Shown: one piece after another, positions 9,299 to 19,625 of the stretch
How the letters are laid out: each line of letters begins with the position of its first letter
How positions within the stretch are numbered: the first letter of the stretch is position 1
NCBI RefSeq assembly: GCF_002866925.1
Contig: NZ_PKUQ01000047.1
Span: forward strand, 1-64,000
From: Cohaesibacter celericrescens
GTDB lineage: Bacteria; Pseudomonadota; Alphaproteobacteria; Rhizobiales; Cohaesibacteraceae
Direction: 5' to 3'
DNA: 64,000 nucleotides
Position numbers and translations under genes: made by a program
The notes under the pieces: generated by a model
Databases searched by the model: none
The model's input: the letters and a program-made list of their open reading frames with translations, nothing else
Told to the model about the DNA's origin: nothing

Positions 9299-9560
9299 TC
9301 GCTTATCCTTTTTAGCATGCGGCCGTTTGTTTGCTCATCCAAGATCAGTGTCGTGGCCTTTGTCTTTTTGTGCATATGGCTGAAAGCGCGTGTCATGTGC
9401 AAGAGAAAATTCAGTTGAGACCGATTCTCTGCCTTAGGTCTTAACGATACGCGACAATTTTGCCAACAATGAGGGTATGTATGATCTATCCAGACTACAC
9501 ATTCTTGACTAAGTTATTGCAACAATCACGATTGAATGCACAAAACATGGCGGAGCAGAA

Positions 9561-10772
9561 ATGGGACATCTAAAACAATTTCCAACAAAAGACGGTTTTT
9601 TTGGTGAGTTTGGCGGGGCGTTTTTGCCACCGCAACTGGAACCGCACATGAAGGAAATCGCGGACGCTTATGAGCGGTTGGCAGTCGATGGCTCCTATAT
9701 TGCTGAATTGCGTTATATTCGCGAGCATTTTCAAGGTCGGCCTACGCCAGTGCAACATGCCAAGAACCTGTCAGAGAAAATGGGTGGTGCGCAGATTTAT
9801 CTCAAACGTGAAGATCTGAATCATACCGGTGCCCATAAGCTCAATCACTGTATGGGCGAAGGCCTTTTGGCCAAATATATGGGCAAAAAGAAGCTAATTG
9901 CCGAAACTGGCGCGGGACAACATGGTGTGGCGTTGGCCACAGCTGCTGCCTATTTTGGACTGGAATGCGAAATTCATATGGGTGAGGTGGATATTGCCAA
10001 GGAATATCCCAATGTGGTGCGCATGAAACTGCTGGGTGCCAAACTGGTGCCTGTCGGATTTGGTGGCAAAACCCTGAAAGAAGCCGTCGATAGCGCATTT
10101 GCCTCCTATTTGGAGCAGGCAGACACGGCGTTGTTTGGCATTGGTTCGGTTGTTGGGCCACATCCTTTCCCTCGAATGGTGCGTGATTTCCAGTCGGTGG
10201 TTGGTTTTGAGGCGCGTGATCAGTTTCAGGCAATGACCGGAAATGATCCCGATCATGTTATGGCGTGCGTCGGTGGCGGTTCCAATGCTATGGGGTTATT
10301 CTCTGGTTTCATCGATAATGAAGATGTGAAGCTTTATGGTGTTGAACCGCATGGCACAGGCACCGAGCTTGGCAAACATGCCGCGACCATGACCTATGGA
10401 AAACCGGGCATGATTCATGGCTTTAAATGCATGCTGCTGACCGACGAGAATGGTGAGCCTGCTCCCGTTCATTCTATTGCATCCGGGTTGGATTATCCAG
10501 GTATTGGACCAGAGCATTCCTATTTGCACAGCATTGGCAAAGTGACCTACGGCTCAGCCAGTGATGACGAAACGCTGAAAGCCTTTTATGCGTTGAGCAA
10601 ATATGAAGGCGTCATTCCTGCCCTTGAGAGCTCTCATGCTGTCGCTTACGCCATGAAGATGGCGCCACAGCATCCCGGTGAGAGCATTTTGGTCAATCTA
10701 TCTGGTCGCGGTGATAAGGACATTGATTATGTCACTGAAAAATTCGGCTTCGGTGACGATTTTGAACTTTAA
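9561..10772 (+). CDS. trpB: Tryptophan synthase beta chain, stand-alone
   Basis: PLP enzyme joining indole and serine to tryptophan. Seen here: the PLP lysine in [10 protein letters not shown], the catalytic glutamate in AETGAGQHG, the phosphate cup CVGGGSNA and the C-terminal LSGRGDKD. It has 403 residues, a normal length. GGAG lies five bases before the ATG. No trpA or trpF is adjacent; upstream is divergent speA and downstream a terminator then ilvD. The stretch after the lysine motif ([20 protein letters not shown]) departs from the usual alpha-contacting region, which may mean it works without TrpA, for example in indole salvage. That last point is inference. Confidence 0.9.
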   Translation: MGHLKQFPTKDGFFGEFGGAFLPPQLEPHMKEIADAYERLAVDGSYIAELRYIREHFQGRPTPVQHAKNLSEKMGGAQIYLKREDLNHTGAHKLNHCMGEGLLAKYMGKKKLIAETGAGQHGVALATAAAYFGLECEIHMGEVDIAKEYPNVVRMKLLGAKLVPVGFGGKTLKEAVDSAFASYLEQADTALFGIGSVVGPHPFPRMVRDFQSVVGFEARDQFQAMTGNDPDHVMACVGGGSNAMGLFSGFIDNEDVKLYGVEPHGTGTELGKHAATMTYGKPGMIHGFKCMLLTDENGEPAPVHSIASGLDYPGIGPEHSYLHSIGKVTYGSASDDETLKAFYALSKYEGVIPALESSHAVAYAMKMAPQHPGESILVNLSGRGDKDIDYVTEKFGFGDDFEL

Positions 10773-10795
10773 GATTCATTGAGGACCAAACATTG

Positions 10796-10827
10796 AAACA
10801 GCGGCTCCGATCTGCCGCTGTTTTTTT
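10796..10827 (+). terminator. Rho-independent terminator of trpB
   Basis: AAACAGCGGC and GCCGCTGTTT form a perfect ten-pair stem with an eight-base loop, followed by a run of seven T. It lies 24 bp after the trpB stop and separates trpB from ilvD. Confidence 0.9.
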
Positions 10828-11011
10828 GACTGTATCTTTCCGTTTTGTGCGCAAAATGGTGCGATTTTGAAAGAAATGGTATTGTCACCTGTTCGCAAGA
10901 TGGTTTAAACAGGTCTGGACCAATGCGGCCACTCAATGATCTCCCCGAGAGGCCGTGGAATGACACCATCGGTTTCTACCCGATGCGCCCTTTCCCTGAA
11001 GGAAAAAAAGA

Positions 11012-12868
11012 ATGCCTGTATATCGTTCCAAGACTTCGACTCATGGCCGTAATATGGCTGGTGCCCGTGCTCTGTGGCGCGCAACCGGTGTGGGAAATAA
11101 AGATTTCGGCAAACCAATCATTGCCGTCGTCAATTCCTTCACCCAATTTGTGCCTGGCCATGTGCATCTGAAGGATCTGGGGCAGATGGTGGCGCGTGAA
11201 ATCGAAGCCGCCGGCGGCATCGCCAAGGAGTTTAACACCATTGCGGTCGATGACGGCATCGCAATGGGCCACGATGGCATGCTCTATTCGCTGCCTTCCC
11301 GCGAGATCATCGCGGATTCGGTTGAATATATGGCCAATGCCCACTGTGCGGATGCGTTGGTGTGCATTTCCAACTGTGACAAGATTACGCCGGGTATGAT
11401 GATGGCTGCTATGCGCCTCAATATTCCGGCGATTTTTGTGTCGGGTGGTCCAATGGAAGCTGGGCGTGCCGAAGGCATCGAACATGGACTTGATCTGGTC
11501 GATGCAATTGTTATGGGCACCGATCCTCAGGTCACTGATGAAATGGTGCAGAAGGTCGAAGAAGCCGCTTGTCCAACCTGTGGTTCTTGTTCGGGCATGT
11601 TTACTGCCAACTCGATGAACTGTCTTGCCGAGGCTTTGGGTCTTGGTTTGCCAGGCAACGGAACCGTTTTGGCGACGCACGCAGATCGCAAGGCATTGTT
11701 CCTTGAAGCTGCGCGTACGGCGGTTGCGCTTTGCAAAAAATACTATATCGACGAAGACGAGAGTGTCCTGCCGCGCAACATTGCCAACTTCAAGGCGTTT
11801 GAAAATGCCATGACGTTGGATATTGCCATGGGTGGCTCGACCAACACTGTATTGCATATTCTGGCCATTGCGCGCGAAGGCAAGATTGATTTCACCATGG
11901 CTGACATCGACCGTTTGTCTCGCGGCGTGCCTTCGCTTTGTAAATTGGCCCCGATGACCCAGAAATTCCATATGGAAAACTGTCATCAAGCCGGCGGCAT
12001 CTTTGGTATTCTGGGTGAATTGGATCGCGCCGGTCTCATTCATCTGGATTGTAGTACTGTGCATGAAGCCACTATGGGCGATGCGATCAACAAATATGAC
12101 ATCATGCGCTCGCCTTCTGAAGAGGTTGAAACCCTGTATAAAGCAGCCCCGGGCGGCGTCCGCACAACCGAGGCTTTTTCTCAAGCCAAGCGCTTCAAAG
12201 AGCTGGATCGCAACCGTGTTGATGGCTGTATCCGTGATAAGGCCCATGCCTACAGTCAAGATGGCGGTCTGGCTGTTTTGTCAGGTAATATCGCGATTGA
12301 TGGCTGTATCGTTAAAACGGCCGGTGTGGACGAGAGCATTTTGAAATTTTCTGGTCCTGCACGGATTTTTGAAAGCCAAGATGCGTCTGTCAAGGCCATC
12401 ACAACGGGCAAAATAAACTCTGGCGACGTTGTGATCATTCGCTATGAAGGCCCTCGCGGTGGGCCGGGTATGCAGGAAATGCTCTATCCGACCTCATATC
12501 TGAAAGCGATGGGTTTGGGCAAGGAATGCGCGCTAATCACTGATGGCCGTTTCTCTGGCGGTACCTCGGGGCTTTCTATCGGCCATGTCTCGCCGGAAGC
12601 AGCGTCTGGTGGTGCTATTGGTCTTGTCAATGAAGGTGATATCGTCAACATCGACATTCCCAACCGGACCATTGATATCGCGGTCTCGGATAGCGAGCTG
12701 GCCGCTCGTCGTGAGGCTATGGTCGCCAAAGGCGATGCTGCTTGGAAACCGGTCGAGAAACGCGAGCGCATTGTATCTGTTTCGCTTGAAGCCTACGGCC
12801 TGATGGCAACATCAGCCGACAAAGGCGCCGTGCGCGACCTCTCAGGACTGAAACGCATCGACGACTGA
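11012..12868 (+). CDS. ilvD: Dihydroxy-acid dehydratase
   Basis: Iron-sulfur dehydratase that turns 2,3-dihydroxy-isovalerate and its methylvalerate homologue into the 2-oxo acids leading to valine, isoleucine and leucine. The 618 residues match the enterobacterial enzyme length. Cluster-binding cysteines are in [12 protein letters not shown] and [11 protein letters not shown], and [20 protein letters not shown] is the conserved C-terminal signature. AGGA precedes the ATG by eight bases. It is monocistronic, with terminators on both sides. Its 2-oxoisovalerate product is also the substrate class of the dehydrogenase operon at 56820-61807, although the two are far apart. Confidence 0.95.
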   Translation: MPVYRSKTSTHGRNMAGARALWRATGVGNKDFGKPIIAVVNSFTQFVPGHVHLKDLGQMVAREIEAAGGIAKEFNTIAVDDGIAMGHDGMLYSLPSREIIADSVEYMANAHCADALVCISNCDKITPGMMMAAMRLNIPAIFVSGGPMEAGRAEGIEHGLDLVDAIVMGTDPQVTDEMVQKVEEAACPTCGSCSGMFTANSMNCLAEALGLGLPGNGTVLATHADRKALFLEAARTAVALCKKYYIDEDESVLPRNIANFKAFENAMTLDIAMGGSTNTVLHILAIAREGKIDFTMADIDRLSRGVPSLCKLAPMTQKFHMENCHQAGGIFGILGELDRAGLIHLDCSTVHEATMGDAINKYDIMRSPSEEVETLYKAAPGGVRTTEAFSQAKRFKELDRNRVDGCIRDKAHAYSQDGGLAVLSGNIAIDGCIVKTAGVDESILKFSGPARIFESQDASVKAITTGKINSGDVVIIRYEGPRGGPGMQEMLYPTSYLKAMGLGKECALITDGRFSGGTSGLSIGHVSPEAASGGAIGLVNEGDIVNIDIPNRTIDIAVSDSELAARREAMVAKGDAAWKPVEKRERIVSVSLEAYGLMATSADKGAVRDLSGLKRIDD

Positions 12869-12897
12869 TCCTTTTCGGACAATATTCTATCTATCGG

Positions 12898-12927
12898 AAA
12901 CCCGGTCTCATTCGAGATCGGGTTTTT
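12898..12927 (+). terminator. Terminator of ilvD (copy 1 of a near-identical pair)
   Basis: AACCCGGTCTC, a four-base ATTC loop and GAGATCGGGTT make an 11-pair stem (one G-U) followed by TTTTT. The same stem recurs at 13669-13697 with only the loop changed. Confidence 0.88.
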
Positions 12928-13073
12928 GCGATCTATTTATTCAAGTAATAGTTGTATTGCGCTGCAATTTTGATTGTTTCTATCGTTTTTCAGGTTTAAG
13001 TCTTGATGTATGCAACTTTGCTTTTTTGTTGTGAATGTGATGTGAAATCAATGGTTAAGGATTGGGGCCTGAT

Positions 13074-13616
13074 ATGAATCTTCGAAATATTTTTCCTTTG
13101 AAAATGGTGAGAGCCGTTTCGGTTTTTGTTTTGCTTTTTGCCGTTTCCGCGTGTCAAACCACCGGCATTGACGCCACTAACCTGAAAACGCAGTTTGCTT
13201 CCGATGGCTGGTCAATGCACAAGAAGGGGAAAGTTCAGGTTTATGAATGTCGATCATGCAAAACGCCCCAATTTGTATTGATAGATCCGATCAAGGTTAG
13301 AGGGGATGTTGAAGAGGCTATTCGGGCTAATGTTCTCTCTAAAGAACTTATGAATGCCGTTGCTAATGTCATAAAAGTTGCCAGCAAGGGAGCATATCAA
13401 GCTTCGCCGGTTAAAAAAATTGCAACACCTACCTACTCTGGGTTTGAGATCGTGGGACGATTTAAAACTGGAAAAGGGATGTTCTATGTTGCGAGCCGAA
13501 GCATCATACAACAAAACCGCGGATCCAACGTCGTTTCGATTGCTTCCAACCGAGGGGTGGCTGTTCGGAATTTGAAACGCTTCTTTGCGACCAGCAAAAT
13601 TACCAGAGGCAAATAG
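13074..13616 (+). CDS. Lipoprotein of unknown function
   Basis: A 180-residue protein that I do not recognise. The N-terminus is basic then hydrophobic and ends in the lipobox VSAC with cysteine 27, so export and lipidation are expected. The mature part begins with a short linker, carries a CxxC pair (ECRSCK) and has a basic, beta-rich look through to KITRGK. I start at the ATG at 13074, with GGGG six bases upstream; an in-frame TTG lies 12 bases earlier. The gene is visibly more AT-rich than its neighbours and sits between two near-identical terminator hairpins, consistent with insertion or duplication of a small unit. Confidence 0.72.
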   Translation: MNLRNIFPLKMVRAVSVFVLLFAVSACQTTGIDATNLKTQFASDGWSMHKKGKVQVYECRSCKTPQFVLIDPIKVRGDVEEAIRANVLSKELMNAVANVIKVASKGAYQASPVKKIATPTYSGFEIVGRFKTGKGMFYVASRSIIQQNRGSNVVSIASNRGVAVRNLKRFFATSKITRGK

Positions 13617-13668
13617 TCCTGCTTCTGCCTACGCACGGTAGCCGAATTCAATGCGCAGATTTGATAAT

Positions 13669-13697
13669 AACCCGGTCTCTTTGGAGATCGGGTTTTT
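13669..13697 (+). terminator. Terminator of the lipoprotein gene (copy 2)
   Basis: The stem AACCCGGTCTC / GAGATCGGGTT with a TTTG loop and TTTTT tail is identical in both arms to the ilvD terminator at 12898. It lies between convergent genes, 52 bp after the lipoprotein stop. Confidence 0.87.
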
Positions 13698-13699
13698 GT

Positions 13700-14125
13700 T
13701 TATCCAACCGGGGTCAGGCGCAGTTTGGCTTGGGCGAGGCTGGAACCGGTGAAGACCAAATGGGTGCAATCGTTGGCATAGAGCAGCTTGCCGCCAGCGC
13801 GAATGGTGCCCGATATTGAATAGGTGCGGCCACGTAGAATTTGGTGGCGATCATAGGGGATGCTGAAGGCTATCGGGATCTGCTGTGCCGGTACAATGGT
13901 GGTATTGGCCAGCATGATGGCGGGGCCATCGCTGATAGAAATGTCCAGCAAACGCACTTCCAGCGAGGCATCGTTCGGCAGTATCGTAGGGGTCAGGCTA
14001 TAAGCCTCACCGCGCAGGGTGCTGTTGAGTAGATCGTCGAACAGTTTGTCGTCAGTTGAAGCATCATAGGGCGATGCAAACGGGCCAAATGACAAGGGAT
14101 TGGCACTGCGATAAGCAAAGGACAT
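13700..14125 (-). CDS. YbaY-like (YscW-type) domain protein without a lipobox
   Basis: A 141-residue protein whose part from about residue 38 resembles the YbaY/YscW beta-sandwich family: a GEAYSLTPTILP strand, LEVRLLDIS, the IPIAFSIPYD turn and RTYSISGTIRAGGKLLY. Most relatives are outer-membrane lipoproteins, but this one has no signal peptide or lipobox from the chosen ATG (GGAG seven bases upstream), so its location is unclear. An in-frame TTG at 14137 would add only four residues. It ends three bases after the terminator of the convergent lipoprotein gene. Function unknown; the family is linked to envelope or pilotin roles. Confidence 0.65.
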   Translation of the reverse strand: MSFAYRSANPLSFGPFASPYDASTDDKLFDDLLNSTLRGEAYSLTPTILPNDASLEVRLLDISISDGPAIMLANTTIVPAQQIPIAFSIPYDRHQILRGRTYSISGTIRAGGKLLYANDCTHLVFTGSSLAQAKLRLTPVG

Positions 14126-14150
14126 GAAACTCTCCAAAAAGGTCAGGCAG

Positions 14151-14179
14151 TTGATTGCCAGACCAGTCTGGCGGTCAAT
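14151..14179. repeat. Inverted repeat upstream of the YbaY-like gene
   Basis: GCCAGAC and GTCTGGC are separated by CA, and the flanks TTGATT / GGTCAA extend the dyad with two G-T pairs. It sits 25-55 bp before the start of the YbaY-like gene, where an operator could lie. The tiny loop makes a protein-binding dyad more likely than a terminator. Confidence 0.4.
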
Positions 14180-14243
14180 TGCGGCAGCAATGCACCTGCA
14201 ATTGAGGTCATTTCTTGACGCTTTTGGGGTCTTTTTAGGGGCT

Positions 14244-15842
14244 CTAGCTTGTTTCTGCGCGCACCAATTCCCGCGTTTTCATAAAGGTAATGTCTGGATT
14301 ACGCTCTTTGGTATAGTCCAGATCCCATTGGCTTTTGGCCAAAAATACCGGGCTGCCTTCGCGATCATGGACCACTGTGGCTGCGTTGGCCGAGATGAAG
14401 CTTTTCAGCTTGGCTTCATCGTCACATCTCACCCAGACAGCTAGATTGTAGCTCAAGGGTTCAAAGTCGATCTCAACGCCATATTCGGCCTTGGCACGGG
14501 ACTTCAGAACGTCGAGCTGCAGGTCACCGACAAGGCCGATGATCCAGTTTGAGCCGATGTTGGGTTTGAAGACTTGTGTCAGGCCTTCCTCGGCCAAATC
14601 TTCCAGTGCACGGCGCAATTGCTTGACCTTGGATGTATCGAACAGGCGGACACGACGTAGAATTTCCGGAGCAAAGGCTGGCAGGCCGGTGAACTGGATA
14701 TTTTCGCCCTCGGTGAAGGTGTCCCCCACACGAATGGTGCCGTGGTTGGGAATGCCGATGACATCACCAGGGCCGGCTTCTTGGGCGATCTCGCGATCCT
14801 GCGCAAAAAACATGATTGGGCTATGCACCATCACGTCTTTGCTGGTGCGCACTTGACGTAATTTCATACCACGTTTGAAATGACCAGAGCACACGCGCAT
14901 AAAGGCTACGCGGTCGCGGTGGTTTGAGTTCATGTTAGCCTGAACCTTGAAGACAAAGCCGGATACTTTTTTCTCGTCAGGGGTCACAACGCGGGCTGTG
15001 GTGGGCGAGGGGCGCGGCATAGGCGCGATTTCTGCGATCAAGTCAAGCAGGGCCGTTGGGCCGAAATCTTTCAACGCCGAGCCAAAAATAACCGGAGACA
15101 AATGGCCTTCGCGATAGCTCTCAAGATCAAAATCGGAATAGCCAATTTGCGCCAACTCGATCATTTCACGGGATTCTTCGAGCAATTGAGGATCAACGAT
15201 GGCGTCGAGTTTACTGTCGTTGATATCACTTGTCTCTACCACGGTGTCAAAGGCTTCGCCTCTGGTTTTGGCGGTATAGTAGTCCCCGTTGGTGACGTTG
15301 TAACAGCCGTGAAAGTTTGAGCCTGAACCGATGGGCAGAACCATCGGAGAGACGTCCAGAGCCAAGGCTTCCTGAATTTCATCCAACAGCTCGAACGGAT
15401 CTTTGGCCTCTCGGTCGCATTTGTTGATCAGGGTGATGATCGGGATATCACGCAGGCGGCAGACTTCGAACAATTTGCGCGTTTGGGTCTCGATGCCTTT
15501 GGAGGCGTCGATCACCATGATGGCGCTGTCAACGGCGGTCAGGGTGCGGTAGGTGTCTTCGGAAAAGTCTTCATGGCCCGGTGTATCAAGCAGATTGAAG
15601 ATAAGGCCATGATGCTCAAAGGTCATCACCGAGGAGGTAACCGAAATGCCGCGTTCCTGTTCGATTTTCATCCAGTCTGACTTGGCACGACGCTTCTCGC
15701 CACGGGCTTTCACTTGTCCGGCCATGCGAATGGCACCACCGAAATAGAGCAATTTTTCGGTCAGGGTGGTTTTACCCGCATCGGGGTGGGAGATGATGGC
15801 AAAGGTGCGGCGGATTTCGTGGTTCGATGACAGGGCGTGCAT
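14244..15842 (-). CDS. prfC: Peptide chain release factor 3
   Basis: Translational GTPase that recycles release factors 1 and 2 from the ribosome after peptide release. The 532 residues carry the GTPase motifs SHPDAGKTTLTEKLL (G1), DTPGHEDF (G3) and INKCDRE (G4), with RAKSDWMKIEQERGIS in the switch region, followed by domains II and III typical of RF3 (for example FKVQANMNSNHRDRVAFMRV). The length equals the enterobacterial protein. AAAGAAAG lies just before the ATG. Monocistronic as far as I can see; the 146 bp before it separate it from the ABC-F gene. Confidence 0.95.
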   Translation of the reverse strand: MHALSSNHEIRRTFAIISHPDAGKTTLTEKLLYFGGAIRMAGQVKARGEKRRAKSDWMKIEQERGISVTSSVMTFEHHGLIFNLLDTPGHEDFSEDTYRTLTAVDSAIMVIDASKGIETQTRKLFEVCRLRDIPIITLINKCDREAKDPFELLDEIQEALALDVSPMVLPIGSGSNFHGCYNVTNGDYYTAKTRGEAFDTVVETSDINDSKLDAIVDPQLLEESREMIELAQIGYSDFDLESYREGHLSPVIFGSALKDFGPTALLDLIAEIAPMPRPSPTTARVVTPDEKKVSGFVFKVQANMNSNHRDRVAFMRVCSGHFKRGMKLRQVRTSKDVMVHSPIMFFAQDREIAQEAGPGDVIGIPNHGTIRVGDTFTEGENIQFTGLPAFAPEILRRVRLFDTSKVKQLRRALEDLAEEGLTQVFKPNIGSNWIIGLVGDLQLDVLKSRAKAEYGVEIDFEPLSYNLAVWVRCDDEAKLKSFISANAATVVHDREGSPVFLAKSQWDLDYTKERNPDITFMKTRELVRAETS

Positions 15843-15988
15843 GGATGTCTTTCTTTGGGTAGACCATGTGGCTTTGGCTATCCCTTAAGCGCTGTGTTCA
15901 GCGGTGGGCGCGATCAACGGCAAAAGGCTGGATTTGGCCGGACAATAGGGGAGATGGCACCGGATTTCCAGCGGAAAAGGCGAAGCGG

Positions 15989-17806
15989 TTAGCTCTCGCC
16001 CAGTTCTTCTTGCAGGATTTCCAACTCCAGCCATCTTTCTTCGGCCTTTTCTAGCAATTCTTCCTGAGCTTCCATGGCCTTGGCGGCTTTGTTGAAGGTC
16101 TCCGGGTCTTTGGCAAACAGTTCCGGGTCTTCCAAACGGGCGCGCAGACGGGCAATTTTGGCTTGGATCTCTTCCATCTTGCCCGGCAAGGTTTCAAGCA
16201 TATGCTTGTCCTTGAAGGTCAGGGTTGTGCGCTGTTTCGGATCGGCTGTTGGAGTGGAGGCATCTTGTTTGGCGGTTTTTTCGCGTTTGCTCGCCTTGCG
16301 GGCCTTCACTCCGGTGCCGCGCTGGGCCACCATGTCGCTGTATCCGCCTGCATATTCGGTCCAGCGGCCATCGCCTTCAGCAAACAACGTTGTCGTACAA
16401 AGACGGTCGAGAAAATCACGATCATGGCTGACGAGGACAACCGTGCCAGAATAATCGTCGATGACTTCTTGCAAAAGATCAAGGGTTTCAAGATCAAGGT
16501 CGTTTGTCGGCTCGTCGAGTACAAGAAAGTTGGATGGCTTGGCCAGTGCACGGGCCAGCATCAACCGGCCTCGCTCTCCGCCTGATAGAACCGAGATTGG
16601 ACTGCGTGCCTGTTCGGGGCGGAACAGAAAATCTTTCATATAGCCAACCACATGACGCGAACTATCGCCCACTTGCACCATGTCGCCGCCGTGGGTGGTC
16701 AAGGCTTCTTGCAAAGTCCATTCCGGCTGTAGGCTTTCGCGCTTTTGATCAAGTGTCATCATTTGCAGATTGGTGCCCAGCTTGACTGTGCCTGTGTCCG
16801 GTTTCAAGCCTTCGGTCAACAGATTGATCAAGGTCGATTTGCCTGCCCCGTTGGGGCCGATGATTCCGATGCGATCACCGCGCATAATTTCAATCGAAAA
16901 GTCTTTTACGATGTCCCGTCCATCGAAGGCAATGGACAAATTGCGGGCTTTGATCACGGTCTTGCCCGAAGATTCGCCCTCGGATGCACTCATTCTGACA
17001 TCACCCACCGGGCGATTGCTGGCCATTTCACGTTTTTTGCCGCGCAGATCCTGTAATTCCCCCATGCGGCGCATGTTGCGTTTGCGTCGTCCACTAACGC
17101 CGTACCGCACCCAATCCTCTTCAGCGAGAATCTTCATTTTTAACTTTTGCTCTTCGGCTTGCTCAAGTTCAAAAATTTCGTCGCGCCACGCTTCAAAATG
17201 GTCAAACCCTTTACTAGACCTGCGGGCTATGCCGCGATCAATCCAAACGACGTTGCGGGTCAGATTTTCAAGGAACCGTCTATCATGGCTTATGATGACT
17301 TTGGCTGATCGAATCTGTTTCAATTCGCCTTCAAGCCATTCAATAGCGGGCAAATCAAGGTGGTTGGTTGGTTCGTCTAACAGCAAAATGTCGGGTTGTG
17401 GTGCCATCACCCGAGCCAGTGCGGCGCGTCTCGCTTCCCCGCCAGAAATGTCCGCAGGCTTTTCTGCGCCTGTCATGCCCAGCTGTTCGAGCAGATATTG
17501 GGCTCGATAATGCTCATCGCCTGGTGCCAGACCGTCTTCAACATAGTCCAGAACTGTGTCATAGGCGGAAAGATCCGGTTCTTGAGGCAAATAACGAAGG
17601 GTGGTGCCGGGCTGGAAAAAGCGTTCGCCACCGTCTGGTTCCACCAAAGCAGCTGCAATTTTCAACAAAGTGGACTTGCCTGACCCATTGCGACCGACAA
17701 GTGCGATGGAATCTGCTTCATGGACGGCGAGTTCGGCACCGGCCAGCAGTGCCTGACCTCCGATCGTGAGATGGATATCCTGAAGATGGAGGAGTGGTGG
17801 AGCCAT
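15989..17806 (-). CDS. uup: ABC-F ATPase, Uup type
   Basis: Soluble ATPase with two nucleotide-binding domains and no membrane part. Seen: Walker A GRNGSGKST and signature SGGEARR in domain 1, then Walker A GPNGAGKST and signature LSGGERGR in domain 2, both with LLDEPTNHLDL or VLDEPTNDLDL. A lysine/glutamate-rich coiled-coil C-terminal domain (about the last 75 residues) is the Uup hallmark. Relatives act on the ribosome or in transposon-excision control. I choose the ATG at 17806 (MAPPLLHL), giving 605 residues; in-frame starts upstream to 17959 exist but add a non-conserved tail. Confidence 0.88.
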   Translation of the reverse strand: MAPPLLHLQDIHLTIGGQALLAGAELAVHEADSIALVGRNGSGKSTLLKIAAALVEPDGGERFFQPGTTLRYLPQEPDLSAYDTVLDYVEDGLAPGDEHYRAQYLLEQLGMTGAEKPADISGGEARRAALARVMAPQPDILLLDEPTNHLDLPAIEWLEGELKQIRSAKVIISHDRRFLENLTRNVVWIDRGIARRSSKGFDHFEAWRDEIFELEQAEEQKLKMKILAEEDWVRYGVSGRRKRNMRRMGELQDLRGKKREMASNRPVGDVRMSASEGESSGKTVIKARNLSIAFDGRDIVKDFSIEIMRGDRIGIIGPNGAGKSTLINLLTEGLKPDTGTVKLGTNLQMMTLDQKRESLQPEWTLQEALTTHGGDMVQVGDSSRHVVGYMKDFLFRPEQARSPISVLSGGERGRLMLARALAKPSNFLVLDEPTNDLDLETLDLLQEVIDDYSGTVVLVSHDRDFLDRLCTTTLFAEGDGRWTEYAGGYSDMVAQRGTGVKARKASKREKTAKQDASTPTADPKQRTTLTFKDKHMLETLPGKMEEIQAKIARLRARLEDPELFAKDPETFNKAAKAMEAQEELLEKAEERWLELEILQEELGES

Positions 17807-18090
17807 GGTGCGAGCCGTTTCAACGTCCAGAGCGGTTTCGCTGAAAGAATTGCGAAAGGGGGCGCTGGTTTTTGTTTTAAGCCGTTTCATGCGCCAATGA
17901 TGGATCAATTGGCCAGGAAATAGGCTCTGTGAAATTAGAGTAGTAACGAATGAAGACAAAATTTGTCGCGCATCAGGCTTTAAACAAACCGTGTGGCGTT
18001 GACAAGGCCCATGCTGGGTTTGCCAAAAAGGAAACCGCCTACAGCAGCAACGCCAGTGCGGGCTAGTGAGCGCACAGGGGGCGTGTCATG

Positions 18091-19422
18091 TTAGGGATTT
18101 GCGTTTTTGTCTTCGGAACGATTGGTCATTTTCCGAATGCGTTCGGCGAGTGAAAAGACCTCATTCCAAGCATCTTTTTTTTCCTCTGTTTCCGCGGCCG
18201 GAGCAACAAATTCTGTATTCGGCTTCGGTATAGCATCGACTGTTCCGTTTGAGGCCGGTTTGTCACTGTCGTCATCGCTCAATAAAGCGTGGATGACAGA
18301 TTCTTCGCCTTCGGATTGGGCTGTGAAGCCTGTGATCTGGGCCGCGATATTCTTGATTTCATTGCGCAGCATCATTTCTTTTGGCGACAGCGGTGCGTTG
18401 TTATCTGGTTGTGCTGCTTTTTGTTTGAAGTCTGCAAGTTCCTTGCTCAACGCATCACTTTTGGCGATTGTATCTGATAAACGCGCTTCCAGTTGCGCAT
18501 TTTCATTTTGCAAGGTGTCGACAAAGGCGGACAAGTCGTCTCCTTCTGCTGCATTCATTCCATGCTGCAGCTGCATGGTGAGACTGGCAACTTTGGCTTC
18601 GGCTTCAACACGCCGCGCTTCCGCTTCCGCAAATTTCTGTTGGCTTTCAGGATCGGTAACCGGCTTTTGCGCTTTGCTGCGTTCCAGTTGAATATTCAAA
18701 TTGGAGATAGTGGCATCCATATCTGCTAATTCAGTCTGTAGGCTATCCAGCTTGCTTCGTTGCGCTTCCAAACGTTCTTTGTTGTGATCCAATTCATCAG
18801 ATTTTTGGCTCAACAACCCTTCTGCTTCCGCGCGGCTGCGGATTTCTGTGTTGTATCGGCTGTGGAGCTCTGAAAGCTCTTCTTTATAATTTTCGATGCG
18901 GGTGGACTGAGCGATCAACTCGATTTTCTGTTCGCTGTAATTTGTTTCCAGATGCAACAATTGTTGCTCAAGGTCGGATTGGGTCGTCTCAAGGTCTGAA
19001 ATAGTCTGCTTGGCTTGTTCCAGGTCATGGCTTGTGTCTGCGAGCGTCTGGACTGTTTGTGCCATTTCTTGCTGTTGGGCGGCTAGATCATCCTTGAGGG
19101 ATAGAATGTCTGCCTCTCGTTCTGAAATTTCCGTTGCACGGGCTTGTAGATTTGCGTTGAGCCGATCAATTTTCATGGCCTGATTAGCCATATTTTCCAG
19201 TCGGGTCTCTGCAATCACTTCCAGTCGACGCAGCTTTATTGCTTGCTCGGCACGCTGCATGTCCTTTTCGGCCTGCAATTCGCTGTAGCTGATGGGCATT
19301 TCTGCCATCACACGTTTTTCGGTCAATCGGATGGCGCGCCGCCAAATCAATGGCAGAACAAAAAGCGTCAGGAGTAATGTGACAAACACTCCCAGCAGAA
19401 TGTACATGGCGATTGCGATCAC
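18091..19422 (-). CDS. Membrane-anchored long coiled-coil protein
   Basis: A 443-residue protein with one N-terminal membrane helix (about residues 4-26, YILLGVFVTLLLTLFVLPLIW), then a cytoplasmic heptad-rich region to about residue 340 and a low-complexity acidic C-terminus. The sequence right after the helix (RRAIRLTEKRV) resembles a conserved hypothetical family found in many alphaproteobacteria. It could scaffold or sense envelope processes, but no catalytic domain is visible. The start is a GTG with AAGGCGCA just upstream; an ATG at 19407 is the alternative. It is transcribed in the same direction as eipA, which starts about 800 bp upstream. Confidence 0.75.
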   Translation of the reverse strand: MIAIAMYILLGVFVTLLLTLFVLPLIWRRAIRLTEKRVMAEMPISYSELQAEKDMQRAEQAIKLRRLEVIAETRLENMANQAMKIDRLNANLQARATEISEREADILSLKDDLAAQQQEMAQTVQTLADTSHDLEQAKQTISDLETTQSDLEQQLLHLETNYSEQKIELIAQSTRIENYKEELSELHSRYNTEIRSRAEAEGLLSQKSDELDHNKERLEAQRSKLDSLQTELADMDATISNLNIQLERSKAQKPVTDPESQQKFAEAEARRVEAEAKVASLTMQLQHGMNAAEGDDLSAFVDTLQNENAQLEARLSDTIAKSDALSKELADFKQKAAQPDNNAPLSPKEMMLRNEIKNIAAQITGFTAQSEGEESVIHALLSDDDSDKPASNGTVDAIPKPNTEFVAPAAETEEKKDAWNEVFSLAERIRKMTNRSEDKNANP

Positions 19423-19625
19423 TGCGCCTTACCCTTCGTTGCTTGGCTGCCTTTTTGCGGTTTCATTCTACCCCCGTAACGAAACCCATCAGCGACGGCT
19501 CGGTCTTGGTAAATTTATCAGTGTCCGAGCGTCGCACCACAGCTTCTCCAGTGTTATCAGTCAACGCTGGTTAACGGAATAGCAAAATAGCGTGGTTTGG
19601 CTTTTTGTGCGTGCGCGACCCAGCG

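Noticed and set aside
10976..12259. A 427-codon open frame antisense to ilvD
   Set aside because: It lies entirely opposite a certain gene, has no recognisable motif or ribosome site, and is explained by the codon bias of ilvD.
15989..17806. ABC-F protein as an antibiotic-resistance determinant
   Set aside because: The C-terminal coiled-coil domain and general sequence fit housekeeping Uup rather than resistance-type ABC-F proteins.
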